Shown here: positions 41,081 to 53,420 of the stretch, in pieces
How positions within the stretch are numbered: the first letter of the stretch is position 1
Layout of the letters: each line of letters opens with the position of its first letter
Assembly: GCA_950295325.1 (NCBI GenBank)
Contig: OX485809.1
Location: 37,019,081 to 37,083,080, forward strand
DNA: 64,000 bases
Direction of reading: 5' to 3'
Source: Polytrichum commune
Taxonomy: Eukaryota; Streptophyta; Polytrichopsida; Polytrichales; Polytrichaceae
Translations under genes and position numbers: made by a program
The notes under the pieces: generated by a model
Database searches by the model: none
Told to the model about the DNA's origin: nothing
Seen by the model: only the letters and a program-made list of their open reading frames with translations

Positions 41081-43560
41081 ATAAGATCGCATGCATTTGT
41101 GGCTATCAACTCTATTTTTTTGTGAAATAATGTTGTGTATTTGTAGGTAAAGCATTCGTATTTTTTTAGAGAAAAGTATTGTGAGTTTGGGTGGTGTGTT
41201 TTTGAGTATATGATTTTCCCTTGTAATCTCTAGGTCTTCTCCTCCCCACAATTTAATTTGTGGGGCCGGGTGGAGCATGACTTTTAAGAAGGGAAGTTTA
41301 GTGTTTAGGTGTTTTAATTTTAAGATGTCATGCATTGTTACTAAGGTGCAAATTATTTCGTTATGTAGAGAGGTGTTGGAGTGAACTATTAATGCATAGC
41401 AATATTTATGTGTCATCTTATCATCATACAATGAGTTTTTAGTATTCATGTTGTAGTTAATAATGTTGTTAATTTTGCTAATATATGTGTGTCTAGTACA
41501 TAAACTGAATTTGGCTATTGAGTTGTCTAAGGGAGCAATGTAATCTATGACGCATACAATATCTGGGCCTAGGCCCTCAAACAGTTGTGGGGTATTACAT
41601 TGCACATTGCTTACATAATAAACTTTAGTGCGTAGGGTAAGATAGCTAGTGCTAGTAATAGTTATGGTGAAACCTGGCTGTGGGGTGGCTGTGACTGTGG
41701 CTAAGAGCCGTTGGGAGGAGCCGTTGCTGGTGCTCCTGCTCGCCTGTGCTGCCGCTCCCTGGCTTCGTTCGCCACTGCTGCCACTTCTGGTTCGCTTGTA
41801 GGGTGGTCTGCCGAGGTTGCCTCCTCTGCTACACGGTCGCGTCCCGTTGCTCGCCTTCCCTTTGCTTGCCTCCCAGCTGCTCTCCTTCTCGCTGCTTGCC
41901 TTCCCGCTGTGCTCTGTTGCTCCTACGATTGTTGTTCTCCTCGGCGGCCCACTATGTCTGCTCCTGTTTCTACCTTCTACTTCTAATTTTCCTAGTACTA
42001 CTCTATATCTCGTTCTATCTATCCTCGTATCTATGCTAATTTGTTGCCAGGGTGGGAGGGCTAATTGCTGGAATTGGGGGGGACTAGTCTGTTGCGGAGG
42101 CCAATGAGCTGGTTGTTTGTGTTGGGGGGGACTAGTCTGTAATTCTGTTCTAGTGCTTTCAAACACTGATGTGCTCACGATCTGAGGGTGGGGGTGAGGG
42201 GGGAGTGGAGGGTGATAGTAGAGTTTGTGGGGGGGTAGCTGGGTGAGAGTTTGTTGTGGATGAGTGTGTTGGTTGGGTTTGCAGGAGTAGGCTTCTTTAT
42301 ACTTGGAGCAAAGTTTGGCTTGGTGGCCGTTTTTGTCATTCGGGGGTGTGTTTGCTGTCTTGTCAATGCGTGTGTGTGTGTGTTTCTTCTGAAATTGGCG
42401 GTTGCCAGGCCATGCTTTCCATAGTTGGTCCTTGACTCTTGAAGCTTTGTGGGTGTGGGTCAGTGTTGCCGCGGTGTAATTTGTCATTGGGGTGTTGGTT
42501 TGGCTATTCCTCGGTATCCAAGGTATTTTTTTGGAGAACACAGGTGTTTCTGGTGGCTGAGTCCACCTTTGGAGTAGCCTTAGGCTACTGTTTTGGCCAT
42601 TTTTGTGTTTGGTGATGCGGCACCTATGATGTAGATCTCTGTTGGGTGGGCTGAGGGTGGTTGCAGTTCCTCCGGCCTCTTTGGTTGTGTTGGGTTGGCG
42701 GTGGCTCCATGAATCGGTGCCGAATGTGTTAGTTTTATTTTTGTTGGGGGTCTTGCGCTCGTGTTTGTTGGGTCCTTCACAGTTGTCTTGTTGGGCAGCA
42801 GGTGGCCTGTGCGGGGCATGTTCGGTGGTGTTTGTTAGGAGGTCGGTTTGGTGTAGCGTTGCTCTCCGGAGTTTCTGTGTGTGTAGGCAGGGCTTGCTGT
42901 TGGCTTGACGGGGGTTTTTTGGCTCGGTCGTCTCTGTCTGTGGTGTCGGTCTTCCCCTGATGTTGTGTAGGTAGGCGATGATGCTTCGTGGCCGTTTGTA
43001 TATTCTGCAATCCTATAGGTATGGGTTTAGAGGTACCTGGATTTTCTGCAGGGTTGTTTGGTGTGTGTTTGGGCTGGTGGCCGTCTGTTGGGAGTTGTCG
43101 GTCCTTTTTGTGTAGTTGATGTTGCAGTTGTCGCGGGGGTTATTGGTGTAGTCGTGTGGTGGCTGAGGGTCTTGATCTGGTGGGTTAGTGTTTTGTACAA
43201 TCATTCTAATTTGTATAGATCTGGCAACTTGAAGAGATATATGCAAAGAAGGAATTGAGATGGATTTGGGGAGGATGTGGACTTGTGTAGGTGCTAATGT
43301 TGTGTCATTTGCCTCGTTGATGCGGTGATGGGGGTTTGTCCGAGGTCGGTGGAGACGGTCTTGTGTGTGCTGATCTTGGTGTGTGTGGGCATGCCTCTCG
43401 AATGTGTGATTCTTTCAGTATGCACTTGTCCCTCAGCAGCTCAGCCTGCTCTTGTAACTTGAGTAATGGGGTATTGTGCCAACACACAATCCGATCTTGT
43501 TTTTGAGATCTGAGCCAACTTCATCAGATCTGGGGAAGAGTTATGTTGGCGACAATGTAG
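41081..43560 (-). pseudogene. Older repeat, right part, with coding-like minus strand
   Basis: A minus-strand frame is open from 42541 into the LTR (the part outside the LTR is about 480 codons). It has a segment with two cysteines (LCSKYKEAYSCKPN), then P/H/Q-rich and S/R/K-rich stretches, then a hydrophobic part. No enzyme domain is recognisable. The low-coordinate end repeats sequence found at 30390-30520. It may be a Gag-like relic of an unidentified retroelement, or simple-sequence bias (GTGTGT, TGGTGG) keeping the frame open. Confidence 0.3.
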
Positions 43561-43982
43561 CCCAGCCTACATAGTGTCACGTGCAATCCATCATAATTCT
43601 CATGTAATGCAAGTCATATAAGCAAAGAACCACACATTTGCACCAATCATGCCTAAGATTACATACTCATACACTTAATCCCCGATCTGCACACAAAAAA
43701 TCGTCCCCTCCATAGCTACATTGCATGCTACGATGTGCTCCTGGCCAACCCTTGACTCTCCCTTCACCGCATTACGCGGAGCTCCGCCTTACTCCATCCT
43801 CCCGAGTTTCTCTTCTCACTGATTATTTACATGGACAGCCCTAATGTAACTTTAACTCAACTAATGTTCAAGCAACTTCACTTGAATAACTCCTACTCAA
43901 CACTTCCATCCTAGCCACTACCAATCCAATTCCATTGCCGCCTGCCTCCACTTCCCTACTTCAACTGAAATTTACCCTTAGG
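43561..43982. other. Intergenic, nothing recognised
   Basis: C/T-rich and AT-rich mixture without coding signal. Confidence 0.5.
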
Positions 43983-43990
43983 TTGCCAGT

Positions 43991-45188
43991 CTCGGGGGGG
44001 GGGGGGCACTGGCGAAAAACGTAGGAACTACGTACGATAAAATATAGGGTCTTGTATAAAAATTTGGCGTAAAATTTGTAAAATTATTAGATGTAGTATA
44101 GGGTGCTCTGGGATTGTGAAACATGATTATATGTAATATAGCATTTGACAAAACATGATTAAATTACCTAAATGGTACATATAAAATAGCATGGAGACAA
44201 AATGATAGTTTCAAAAATTAAATACTTTGCCACCAAAATATGGCATGTTCTATATAGGAAGGGTTCAAAAAATAAGGGTGAAGGTTGGTACTAAGTGGGG
44301 CAATTGTTGGCAACCCATTGACTTGATGAAACGTGCAGTCCAAAACGGAAATAGAGAAACGCTCTTCCCAACTGCTATGGCTTACCTCCATTGGTTCAAA
44401 AAACAGTCGGGTCTCAACAAATATAAGTATGTTGAGAGTGATTGTGTGTGGGTTGATGTGGATGCTATTATCTCAACTGTGTCTCTAGTGTATGAATCAA
44501 CTAGCAAAATCTACACCTTAGATGAGGTAGATGCAAACTCATTGAGTGAGTTCATTTCAAATAAAAAATAAAACCTGCTAAATTTGTACTATCTCACACA
44601 TGTGGAGATATAATTTGGAAAAAGGGTTGAATGATCATTAGTATACCTTGAAATCTGTAGTAGTCATTTCAGTTCGAGTACCCTCATATCTCCTACATGT
44701 GTAAATGGTAGCCTAGCTAGTTTAGGTGGATTTTGCTTGCATGGCGTGGGATTTTCCTCCAATGTGTAGGATTGGAAGATCAAGGCATCAATTGTAGGGC
44801 TTCTGCAAACCTTGTAAATGTGACTTTGAGACACATATATGTGGTTGGCATGTTCCCTAAGACCTCAAGGTTTCTAATTGTGTTATCCAACACAACTTTT
44901 ATTCGTTGGCTCGTGTTGCTTAATGACATGTAATTCTACTGTATCATACACTTTAAGGAATGGGGGAAATCAGGGGGAAAAAATTACATATAAGTAATAT
45001 AGGGTACCATAAAATCAACCATCCAAGAATTTATAATTACCAATAGGGTGCAAATAATCACAACAATTTACCATTATTTCAAAAATTAGCATCCCTTATA
45101 ATCCTTTCTCATAGGTAAATAGCCCCCATTTTAATAGGTCATTATCGCAGGTGTATGCAAAATATACAAGGGAGTGCCCCCCCCCGAG
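43991..45188. mobile_element. 1.2-kb DNA transposon with G-run termini and 8-bp duplication
   Basis: The left end reads CTCGGGGG..GGCACTGG and the right end AGTGCCCC..CCGAG, an inverted repeat of CTC, a G-run and CACT. TTGCCAGT flanks both sides (43983-43990 and 45189-45196). An 8-bp duplication fits hAT and some other cut-and-paste groups. The termini do not match a family I can name. It holds one short ORF. Confidence 0.75.
44245..44571 (+). CDS. Conserved-looking protein inside the 1.2-kb transposon
   Basis: 108 codons from ATG 44245 to TAA; the open frame extends six codons further upstream without an ATG. It has a compact alternation of strands and helices: MFYIGRVQKIRVKVGTKWGN, ETLFPTAMAYLHWFKKQ, CVWVDVDAIISTVSLVYE. 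It looks like a real folded domain, possibly the C-terminal piece of a larger transposon protein. I do not recognise the family. Confidence 0.45.
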   Translation: MFYIGRVQKIRVKVGTKWGNCWQPIDLMKRAVQNGNRETLFPTAMAYLHWFKKQSGLNKYKYVESDCVWVDVDAIISTVSLVYESTSKIYTLDEVDANSLSEFISNKK

Positions 45189-45196
45189 TTGCCAGT

Positions 45197-48100
45197 ACCT
45201 TCGCCTTAGAGCCTGCCGGTTTGACCCCCGTCTTACTTTCAGCCCAACAGTTGGACCAGCTAGTCAACCTGCCCTTTGCAACCTCCTCCCAAACTCGTCT
45301 TGATCATCTTTTCTGCCCTCGCTAGAAAGCCCACATTCCCTGCTCAACAGGCAATTTCCCCGACTTTTTGGCCCACGAAGTTTGCATCTCAAGCTCGAGG
45401 TAGCTCAACCTCCCGACCTCACTGGATTGGAACCTTCCCCAGTCGGTGCCATTGCTTCTAATTGATACACATTGTGCCTAAAATTGAAGTAAGGGCGGAG
45501 TCAAACAGATCCATTTCAATGGTTCGGCCACCTGGTTAGCGCTCGATTGAGTTTCTCAGTGTATACCCTTGGGCATTGGTGGTGCAGCTCAAGGAGAGTC
45601 GCTCCCTGATCAATCTGAGAGTCAAAAATCGAATCTAACTCCCCTGCCCCTCTACCTTGTCCAGATTCCTTTTCTCTAAATCACCTGAACCGCAACAGAT
45701 CATTCACAACCATCCAGCCGAATTTCCATCATACCGGCTGCTTCTCGGCCTAGGATGATTCCTCTCAGTGCGGCTTATGGATTCCTCCCGCCACAACGTT
45801 TCTCTCGAAATTGGCATCCAAGCCACAACAGCGCTAGTCTCACTCTTGCTCACTAGTATCTGCGCTTCCGAGCATGGCCCCCTGCTTGCACTTGGCCTCA
45901 TTAGATTCACCCTGTGGCTTCAACCACCTGGAGTATCACTCGGCATTCGCCCACGTTGCATCCTCCCAGCCAGGCCCACATCCCATGTTTGCAGTAGCAG
46001 AGCCGAAGAAAGGAGAGCCTCCGACCTGGCTCCAAGCGCCCCTCCCTGCCGTGAACCAGAAAACAGAGAGAGAGAGCCATCGGTCCAGGGGCCTCTTCCC
46101 TGGATCCGGAATTTAGGAACCTTACCCACAGTTGGTAACGGCCTCCCTCCCAATTAAAACATGGACATTGCCCTAAATGAACACCCCACAACTAAGCATG
46201 GTTACAAAATCCTAACTCAAACCGCTCCCTTACACGCACTAAGGTGCTAATGTCCTAGCCTAATGTTTAGTTCACTTTCAAACTTAAAGCCCCACTCTTT
46301 TTAAGTTTATGATTACTTGATGAAAAATCAAAGCCTAGGTTTTAATGAATTTTAAGGTTTAAGAACATGCGTGGGCCCGATTTTGGGCTCACACCAACTT
46401 TGGAGAAGTATAAGGTTATGCAATTTTTTTTCTCATATAGGAAGATAGAAATCATGAGGATTGTAAAAAAAATTGGTAATTTTTTTTCCCTTACATTATA
46501 ATTTTGAAGCCAAAAGTTTGCATGAACATATTATCAATGTCTAGAGTATGCCACAACCACTTAATTTAATTGATCATTCCTCCTCAATATAGCACTCAAA
46601 ATCATAACATGTGTCATGGCTTTATTGGTTCCGGCCTGATTGAAATTTAATCCCAACCTAATCAAAATTCTAGTACTCTACAAATTCATAATGGGGATCT
46701 GATCGGGAATAAGTGCTTTGAATATAGGTTTGTGTGAGACGAATAAACTCAAATGACCTTGAGTAGACTAATTCGGGTCTTTGAAGCTAATTCTTGTGTC
46801 AAATGAACTATAAAAAGTAAACCTCTGAGTTGCATACTATGTTAGGGCATTTATGTTGGATGAATGAGAGGTACATCGTATACAATAATGCTCTCTCTCT
46901 AGTTTCTCGACTCCTCTTGCATAGGAAATTTAGCAGGGAGATAATATGTGTGGCCACTCTAATTGTCTAGTTCGAGTGGAAATAATGTGGGTCCAAGACC
47001 CATGGTCTAGGGGGATCTTCCCTTCACTTTTACTTTAGACTTTTGACCAAACACCTTACATTAAATAAATTATTCACCCACATCAATCTCTTAGAATAAC
47101 AATTTATGTGGTTCACACTAACTTAAAACTAGAGAGTTGACATGGGTTGAAAATTGATGTGGGTTCTAGACAATTACCATGTCCCACACTAATTGGACTA
47201 TTTAGTGAGTAGATAAGACCATAAGGATGGGCCTTCCATGAATAAGTGGATTCATGGGAGGCCGTGGTATGAGGCCTAGGTCTTATCAGGCATAAAGCGT
47301 GGTTCATATTTTCATTCATTCAATAGAAGATAAGATTGATGGTGGAGTAGACATTACACCAAGTGTCCATCTTGGGGGATTACACGGTGAAAGAAACCCA
47401 CACTATATATACTACAAAACTTAAGCAGGGTTTTACATGTTTGGAAGTGCCCACAACAAGAGGATGTTTAGTAATAGATAAAGCATCAATATTATGTAAA
47501 TAAGGGTATGCCAAAGGGCAAAAGCCTAAGGTTACCATGTATTCACAGAAGGTCACATGCCAAAGGTCTTACAAGGTTAGCGCAAGTCAATGATATTAGC
47601 ATGTACACTAGATATCATTATTAACATGGTTGGAAAATTAATGTGGAAAATTTGATGTGAGCCACTCTACTTGTCAATTATGATGGAAATAATGTGGGCC
47701 CAAGATCTAAGGTCTTCCTCTAAGTCATCATGGAGACATTTAATGAACATTTCCAGATAATACAATAGCCATCTTACATTCAAAATAGCATAACATAAAA
47801 TAATCACCCACATCAATTTCCATTATAAAAAGATTGTGGTTCACACTATTTTTACATTGGAGATTTGCCATGTTTTGTAAATTAACATGCCGCTCATTAA
47901 TTATAATTAGGAGAATCAATGTGAATCATAGAGAGTTTGCTCGACTGCATGGATTCTTAATGTATTAATATGATCTCAAAATTTAATCTATAGTCTACAA
48001 ACAAGGCTTGGCAACTACCATTTTGTGCACCACAATTATCTGCATGTATCAACCATGTCTTATTCACTAGAATCAAGTGAAACAACTCTTAAATCGTCTA

Positions 48101-49188
48101 GTCAATCTTTCCACACCATCCCTCCCAAAAATCCCCTTTTGTTAGTACGGTAGGTCACACTTGGAGCACTGTCATGACATTCACGAATAGTATGATCAAG
48201 TATGGCTCTTTGTTTTTAAAAATCATGAAGGGTGGCTTGTTTAATGCAATTTATTTAGCCAAATAGGCAAACCACCGTCATCACTCCTAGCCCATCAAAA
48301 TCCACATATGCATGCTTCACATAATCGTCTCCAATTAGATGTCCTAGAACTCTCCTTTGTTCATGTTGATGAATAAATATGTTTGTCAACATTTCAAATT
48401 GATTCTTCATTTAGGTCACAATGAAGAACACTCCTACAGGCTACCAAGTTCCCCCATGTGAAACCCAATTTTTGTGTTTAATGTAGGTGTGTCTAGATGC
48501 ACTAGCCATTGATTTCCAATATGGGCTCTATCAACTATGCTAAAGTGTGCCATGAATTTTCCAATCCAATCTAAAATCAACAAACTCAACAAAGGGCTTC
48601 GTGTAACAAGGTCAACAAAATGTGGATTGACAAAACATTGCCATGATTGCATGTCAATGAGCATGTTTATCTTATTATGCTTGATATTCTCTTAGGCATT
48701 GTTTAAAGCTAAACTAATTTTGTTTAAAAACACAAAATGAAACCACCATTTATGAGTACATAATTCAGAGATTTCATCAATTTTGAATTTCATCATCACC
48801 TTCCTTATCCTCTCCACTTCAACTTTAGGAAAACTAAATGTTCACCCATCAACTAATACATAGGAGCAAAAAACTCCCACATATTACACTTACCTCTTCA
48901 TGTTTACCCACATGCACGCCTCTAGTTGTGGACACAACCAACTTATTTTTTCTTCTTTTATATCCTTGTTGAACCACCCGTAACATCTGCCATGTTTTTG
49001 TCATATTCATCATCTTCTTTCTCTTTGTCCATGCCGTTGTCTTCTTTCTTTGAGTCCATATACAAACTACGAGACTCCAATTGTTCCACGTTCGTCGAGT
49101 CCCCACTGCCTTCATGTTGATTGTCAGGGATCACATTGTTGATGTTTCGTAGGAATTAGGGGTGATGATGATTGATGTGCCAAACAAT
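45197..49188. other. Spacer with a duplicated segment; no gene called
   Basis: 45.2-46.2 kb is C-rich with overlapping short open frames on both strands (for example 45768-46157 plus), none with a recognisable domain. After 46.2 kb it is AT-rich. About 46940-47150 and about 47640-47880 are diverged direct copies, sharing CCACTCTA-TTGTC, GGAAATAATGTGGG-CCAAGA, CACCCACATCAAT and GTGGTTCACACTA in the same order. Confidence 0.5.
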
Positions 49189-49193
49189 TGGGT

Positions 49194-50155
49194 TGTCGCA
49201 ACCCTCGCTAACTCCCCTTAACTATATTGACCATTTTCATTTCTAGCAAGAGTCACGAACATTAACCCTTTGCATTCCACCATGCTAATGATTAGCTCCT
49301 CCTACCCCGGACCTTATAGTTCATAAGAGGGGAACTAACCCTCCTACTTTGTTTTCGGGACTCACCCCTTAATCGGTAACCAATTCTTAGATGTAGACTT
49401 TCATCCATGGAAATCCAATCTTATGTTGATCATCGCGTTGCCAGAGCAACACTACAACAACCCGAACCATACTAGGCAACTATGCCCTCACATTGGGCCA
49501 AAGCCCATAGAGGCCATGCCGCTCAGCCTCGGGTGGGTGAGGCCACACCACCTCACCCATATAAGCCTCTAGGACTCTAGGCGGGGCCCCTACCCCATCG
49601 CCAAGAAATCTTTTATCTCTATACCAAGAGTTGGGGCCAAGTAGACATTTTCCCTAAGCCGTTGGGCCTAGAAGCCTTAGCAGCTTCAGAGCATCATAAC
49701 TTCTTTATGTGATATCTGATGCTAAAAGAAAACCACTCTGTCTTCATCTACGCTTCACGTAGATACCGATGGACTCCTCACTTGCCCCATTTGGGCAGGT
49801 ATTGAGGAAGTTATGCCTGTTCAAACCTTGGCAGTCCCGGGAGCCACTCCCAGGCCACTGCTGTACCAGGGCGCTGCCCCACTCAAATTGCCATAACTCT
49901 TAGCTCACACCTCCGATTAAGGTGTTCTTGATCATTATAGAATCTCCACGGCATTAAACTACGCATAAGCTGATGGCCTTACCCTCGTGCCTCCTAGTCT
50001 CCGTGGGTGGGAGGCGTTCCGAACGCCTGGGGCCCTCGCCCACACTAGGATCACTTGGGCCCTCTCACCAATGGCGCCACAAGTCCCGGGTGTCACTCCG
50101 GGGTCTCCTTGTGCTCATGGTGTTTCAGGCACTCGTCATAGAAAGGTGCGCGACA
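49194..50155 (-). repeat. Family A copy 2, 3' LTR (left in window)
   Basis: 962 bp, TGTCGCAACC to GTGCGCGACA, diverged from the copy 1 LTRs by scattered changes and small indels. Confidence 0.9.
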
Positions 50156-50571
50156 CTTTTAGAATTTCTCCACCAACAACTTGGTCATCTCCAAGACTTG
50201 TTCATGCTTTTTGGCCAAGTCTTCACCATCTTGGTTAAACTTTAGTGTTGAATGTGCCCCCTCGAGAGCTAGGTTAGTAGGTTGGAACGCACTCCATAAG
50301 CCACCATGAAAGACAACTCCTTGGTCGCCAAGTGCGTGACTACATTGTAACTAAACTCTGATCGACCCACATAGGCCGCCCAATCTCCTTGGTCCGCCCC
50401 TACCAAGTTCCTCAAGTATTGCTTCAAGACTTCATTCACACGCTCCGTTTTTCCATCCGTTTGGGAATGGAAGGCCATGCTAAACCTTAGTTTCATTCCG
50501 ACCTCCGTAGAGAAGTGCCTCCAAAATGCACTTGTGAACTTTGGATCTCGATCCGACACAATCACTCTTGG
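50156..50571 (-). pseudogene. Integrase C-terminal remnant of copy 2 (part 1)
   Basis: The minus strand encodes VIVSDRDPKFTSAFWRHFS, DGKTERVNEVLKQYL and SEFSYNVVTHLATKELSF. The integrase motifs here are closer to consensus (SDRD, GKTERVN) than in copy 1. The frame breaks at the solo LTR inserted after 50576. Confidence 0.85.
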
Positions 50572-50576
50572 CAACC
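50572..50576. repeat. Target-site duplication CAACC (left of solo LTR)
   Basis: Matches CAACC at 53416-53420. Confidence 0.9.
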
Positions 50577-53415
50577 TGTGGTACTTTTGGGCCACCCCCT
50601 TTCGAGGGAGCCTAAAAGTATCACACAAGCCCTTCGGTGAAGGTGGCCTGCATTTGCAGGCGCCCAAGCCGAATCCGGATGATAGGTGTATAACGTGAGT
50701 AGTTAGATTTTTAAGGGAGATTAAATATGCGTCGTAGTACCTCCGGAGGTTAGGCCTTAGTTTTTTACTAGTGTGGCTTTAAACTCCACTAACCAATTTC
50801 ATATCTAGTTCTAACCTTAACCTACAACCTATTCTACGCGCAGACGCACCAGCCTTGAAACCAAGGCAATCCTAATTTGTGAATTGGGATGGTTCTGATA
50901 CACCCAACCGGGTGTGACTCATACCACCCTAACTCAACGAACGGAATAACGACAATTTGATGGACCATTCAATTCTTCCTATTTATTTATTTAGTTCTAT
51001 TTAGTTTTCTAAGCGGGGGAACTTGGCCTAAGTCCCACCCTTCACACAAATTCCTTCTTAATTACTTACTTTTGTTTGCACGTCCTAACTCACTACATTA
51101 ACATATTAGGCATCACCCCTTACCTCGGGTCTCTTGCCAACAAGGGTTTACGATTTATTTTGTATGTTTTGATTGTTAAATGTGTTTACACTGGATAGAC
51201 CACGAAATGCAACTCAATGGGACCAGGGTGACGGGCGACCTGTAGGTTCAACCTGTTGCGCAATCTTCATAAATTGGGGCCATTACTCCCAATCTATGGG
51301 GCCAACAACATAATAGTGGATTCGCGGGTCATTAACCCCACCTTTCCACCAACAACATTCAGAGTGGTCGTGTCGGTGATTAATCCGACTTACCACACAC
51401 GAAACTTGCTAATAAATGAAGCTACTACCACAAAACATACCAAGGGCCCCGAAAACAATGGAATTGGGTACTCCCTTGGCGGTCAAGTGGTCAAGCCACT
51501 TGACCTTACGAGATAGGTGAGTGGATTTAGAAATGCGTACCTTAGCCGTGCTCCCTCCAATCCTAAATGGAAGGCTTAAGGTTAGTTAATTTACCTCAAT
51601 TTTCCTCGGTTGATTTGGGCTTGATGTAGGCCGAGCCGCTACCTCCTTCCTTGCTCCACTTTCCGAGCGTCGACCTTGCCTCCTTCTTTGTAATTAGTTT
51701 GGTAGTAAGCGTACCTTAGTTAACAATTAAAATATAAAGTGTTATTCTGCCCTGTAATTTAATCCTAAGCATAATATTTATACTTAGTGCACCAAATTAT
51801 CTTTCCAATGATCTAAAAATCACTCTAATCGGATAAGAAATGCAAAAGTTATGAGGGTTGGAAGTGTGAGGTCGATTCAACCGACCCTTCCAACCCACCT
51901 ATCTACCTTCTAACTTCAAAAATTCATAGCACATTCCTTACTACTTGGATCTAGGCTTTCCTGATACCATTGGAAAGCTATGAACAAGCTCTAACGAGAA
52001 AAATTATGACATCAGCAGGTTAAGCTAATAGAAATTCAGCGGACTCCTTGTAACACAGCAGTCAATCAAGAAGGCTTAAACTATGTATCTCGCCTTCAAC
52101 AATTCATATCTAATTCAAATCTTAGTCAAATCAAACGTTCTATATGACCCTGGAGAGATATTAAAAAGATGTATTTGATAAAAATATGTGATTAGAAAGG
52201 TAAGCCGAAGTGAACCCAGCAGGTCCTCTGTAATGCAGCAGTCAACCAAAAGTTCTCAAACTATGTGTCCCATCTTGCACAATTCATATCTAATTCAAAT
52301 CATGCTCAAATCAAATGTTCTAAGCCATTTTGGAAAGCTACACAAAAGTTCTACTTGGGAAAAATATAATTTCTTGGAATTAAAATTCCTATTGGGCTCG
52401 CAGGTCTGATCCAGCAGCCGCTACCCACAAGACCACCCAGTTTTTCTACTCCATCTTTGAAAATCCATAACTAATTGTCATCTCAACCAAATCACAAATG
52501 GGAAACGGCTATGGATAGCTATATGAAATCTCTCTAAGAGAAAAATGATAAGTATCTTGTTCTAGCTTTTGAACTAAGCCTTCAGGGCATTGGCAGATGA
52601 GGTCTATAATGCCTCTACTCAAAACTCTACCATCCAACCTACCTCTACAAAAGAAGGAATAATTTTGTTGGTGTGTTAATAAACACACAACCTAACTAGG
52701 AGAGAGAAAGTAGAGGAGGTTCTCAAGCCTTTCTTTTAGACCATTGAGAATACATGCTAAAGGATTTTTTCCTAACTACATTGAAGCAGGGCTTCGCCCA
52801 AAAACTAGAGAAAGAGAGAGAGCTACAAGGTGGAAGGAGGGGTTTTTAAACCCTCTCACAAAAGGGTTGGACCCCTCCTCCACCGGATCCATTTTTCAAA
52901 CCCTTTCCCGAAATTTTGGCTCGGGGGTTTTCCCGGTTGAGGTTGCCACCCTCTCGCCGAGGTGGCTCCGACAAAAAACCTTTAGAAATCTTTCTAATTT
53001 TTCCGCCATCGAGTTGGCAAGGGGGCAAGTGGGCAAGTATCCCCCTTGCTCTCTTTCTTTTTTGTCTTCAAAATTCTTCACGCCGATTTTATCTTCTTAC
53101 GTAAAACACCTCCAATAGTCTTGTGTGCCTCACACTAACTAATAAACTAACACTTGCTTAGCTAGCATCTACTAACAATTGCTTAATAACTAGCATCTAC
53201 TAATATTTGCTTAGCTAGTTGTTTTTACTAGCTAACATATTTTTTCTACTTTGCTATCTTCTAGCACTACTTAGTTTCATTTTGACCTTCCTTCTTCTAG
53301 GCTAAATGCTAAATGAACTAATTTTTCCTAAATTCCCTATCAATTCTAACTTTTAATGCTAACATTCTAACTAAAAGTGATCCCGCAGAGTGGTGGACCA
53401 CTCAAAGGGTTCACA
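50577..53415 (-). repeat. Solo LTR of family B, inverted
   Basis: Exactly 2839 bp, the reverse complement of the family B LTR (TGTGGTACTTTTGG..GGGTTCACA), with a perfect CAACC duplication. It has no internal domain. It agrees with the 5' LTR of the element at 30.8 kb in the 30990-31070 variants and with the 3' LTR at the final variant. It is a product of recombination between the LTRs of an inserted element. Confidence 0.95.
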
Positions 53416-53420
53416 CAACC

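Noticed and set aside
45768-46157. 129-codon plus-strand frame
   Set aside because: Overlapping frames are open on the other strand, composition is C-rich, and no domain is visible.
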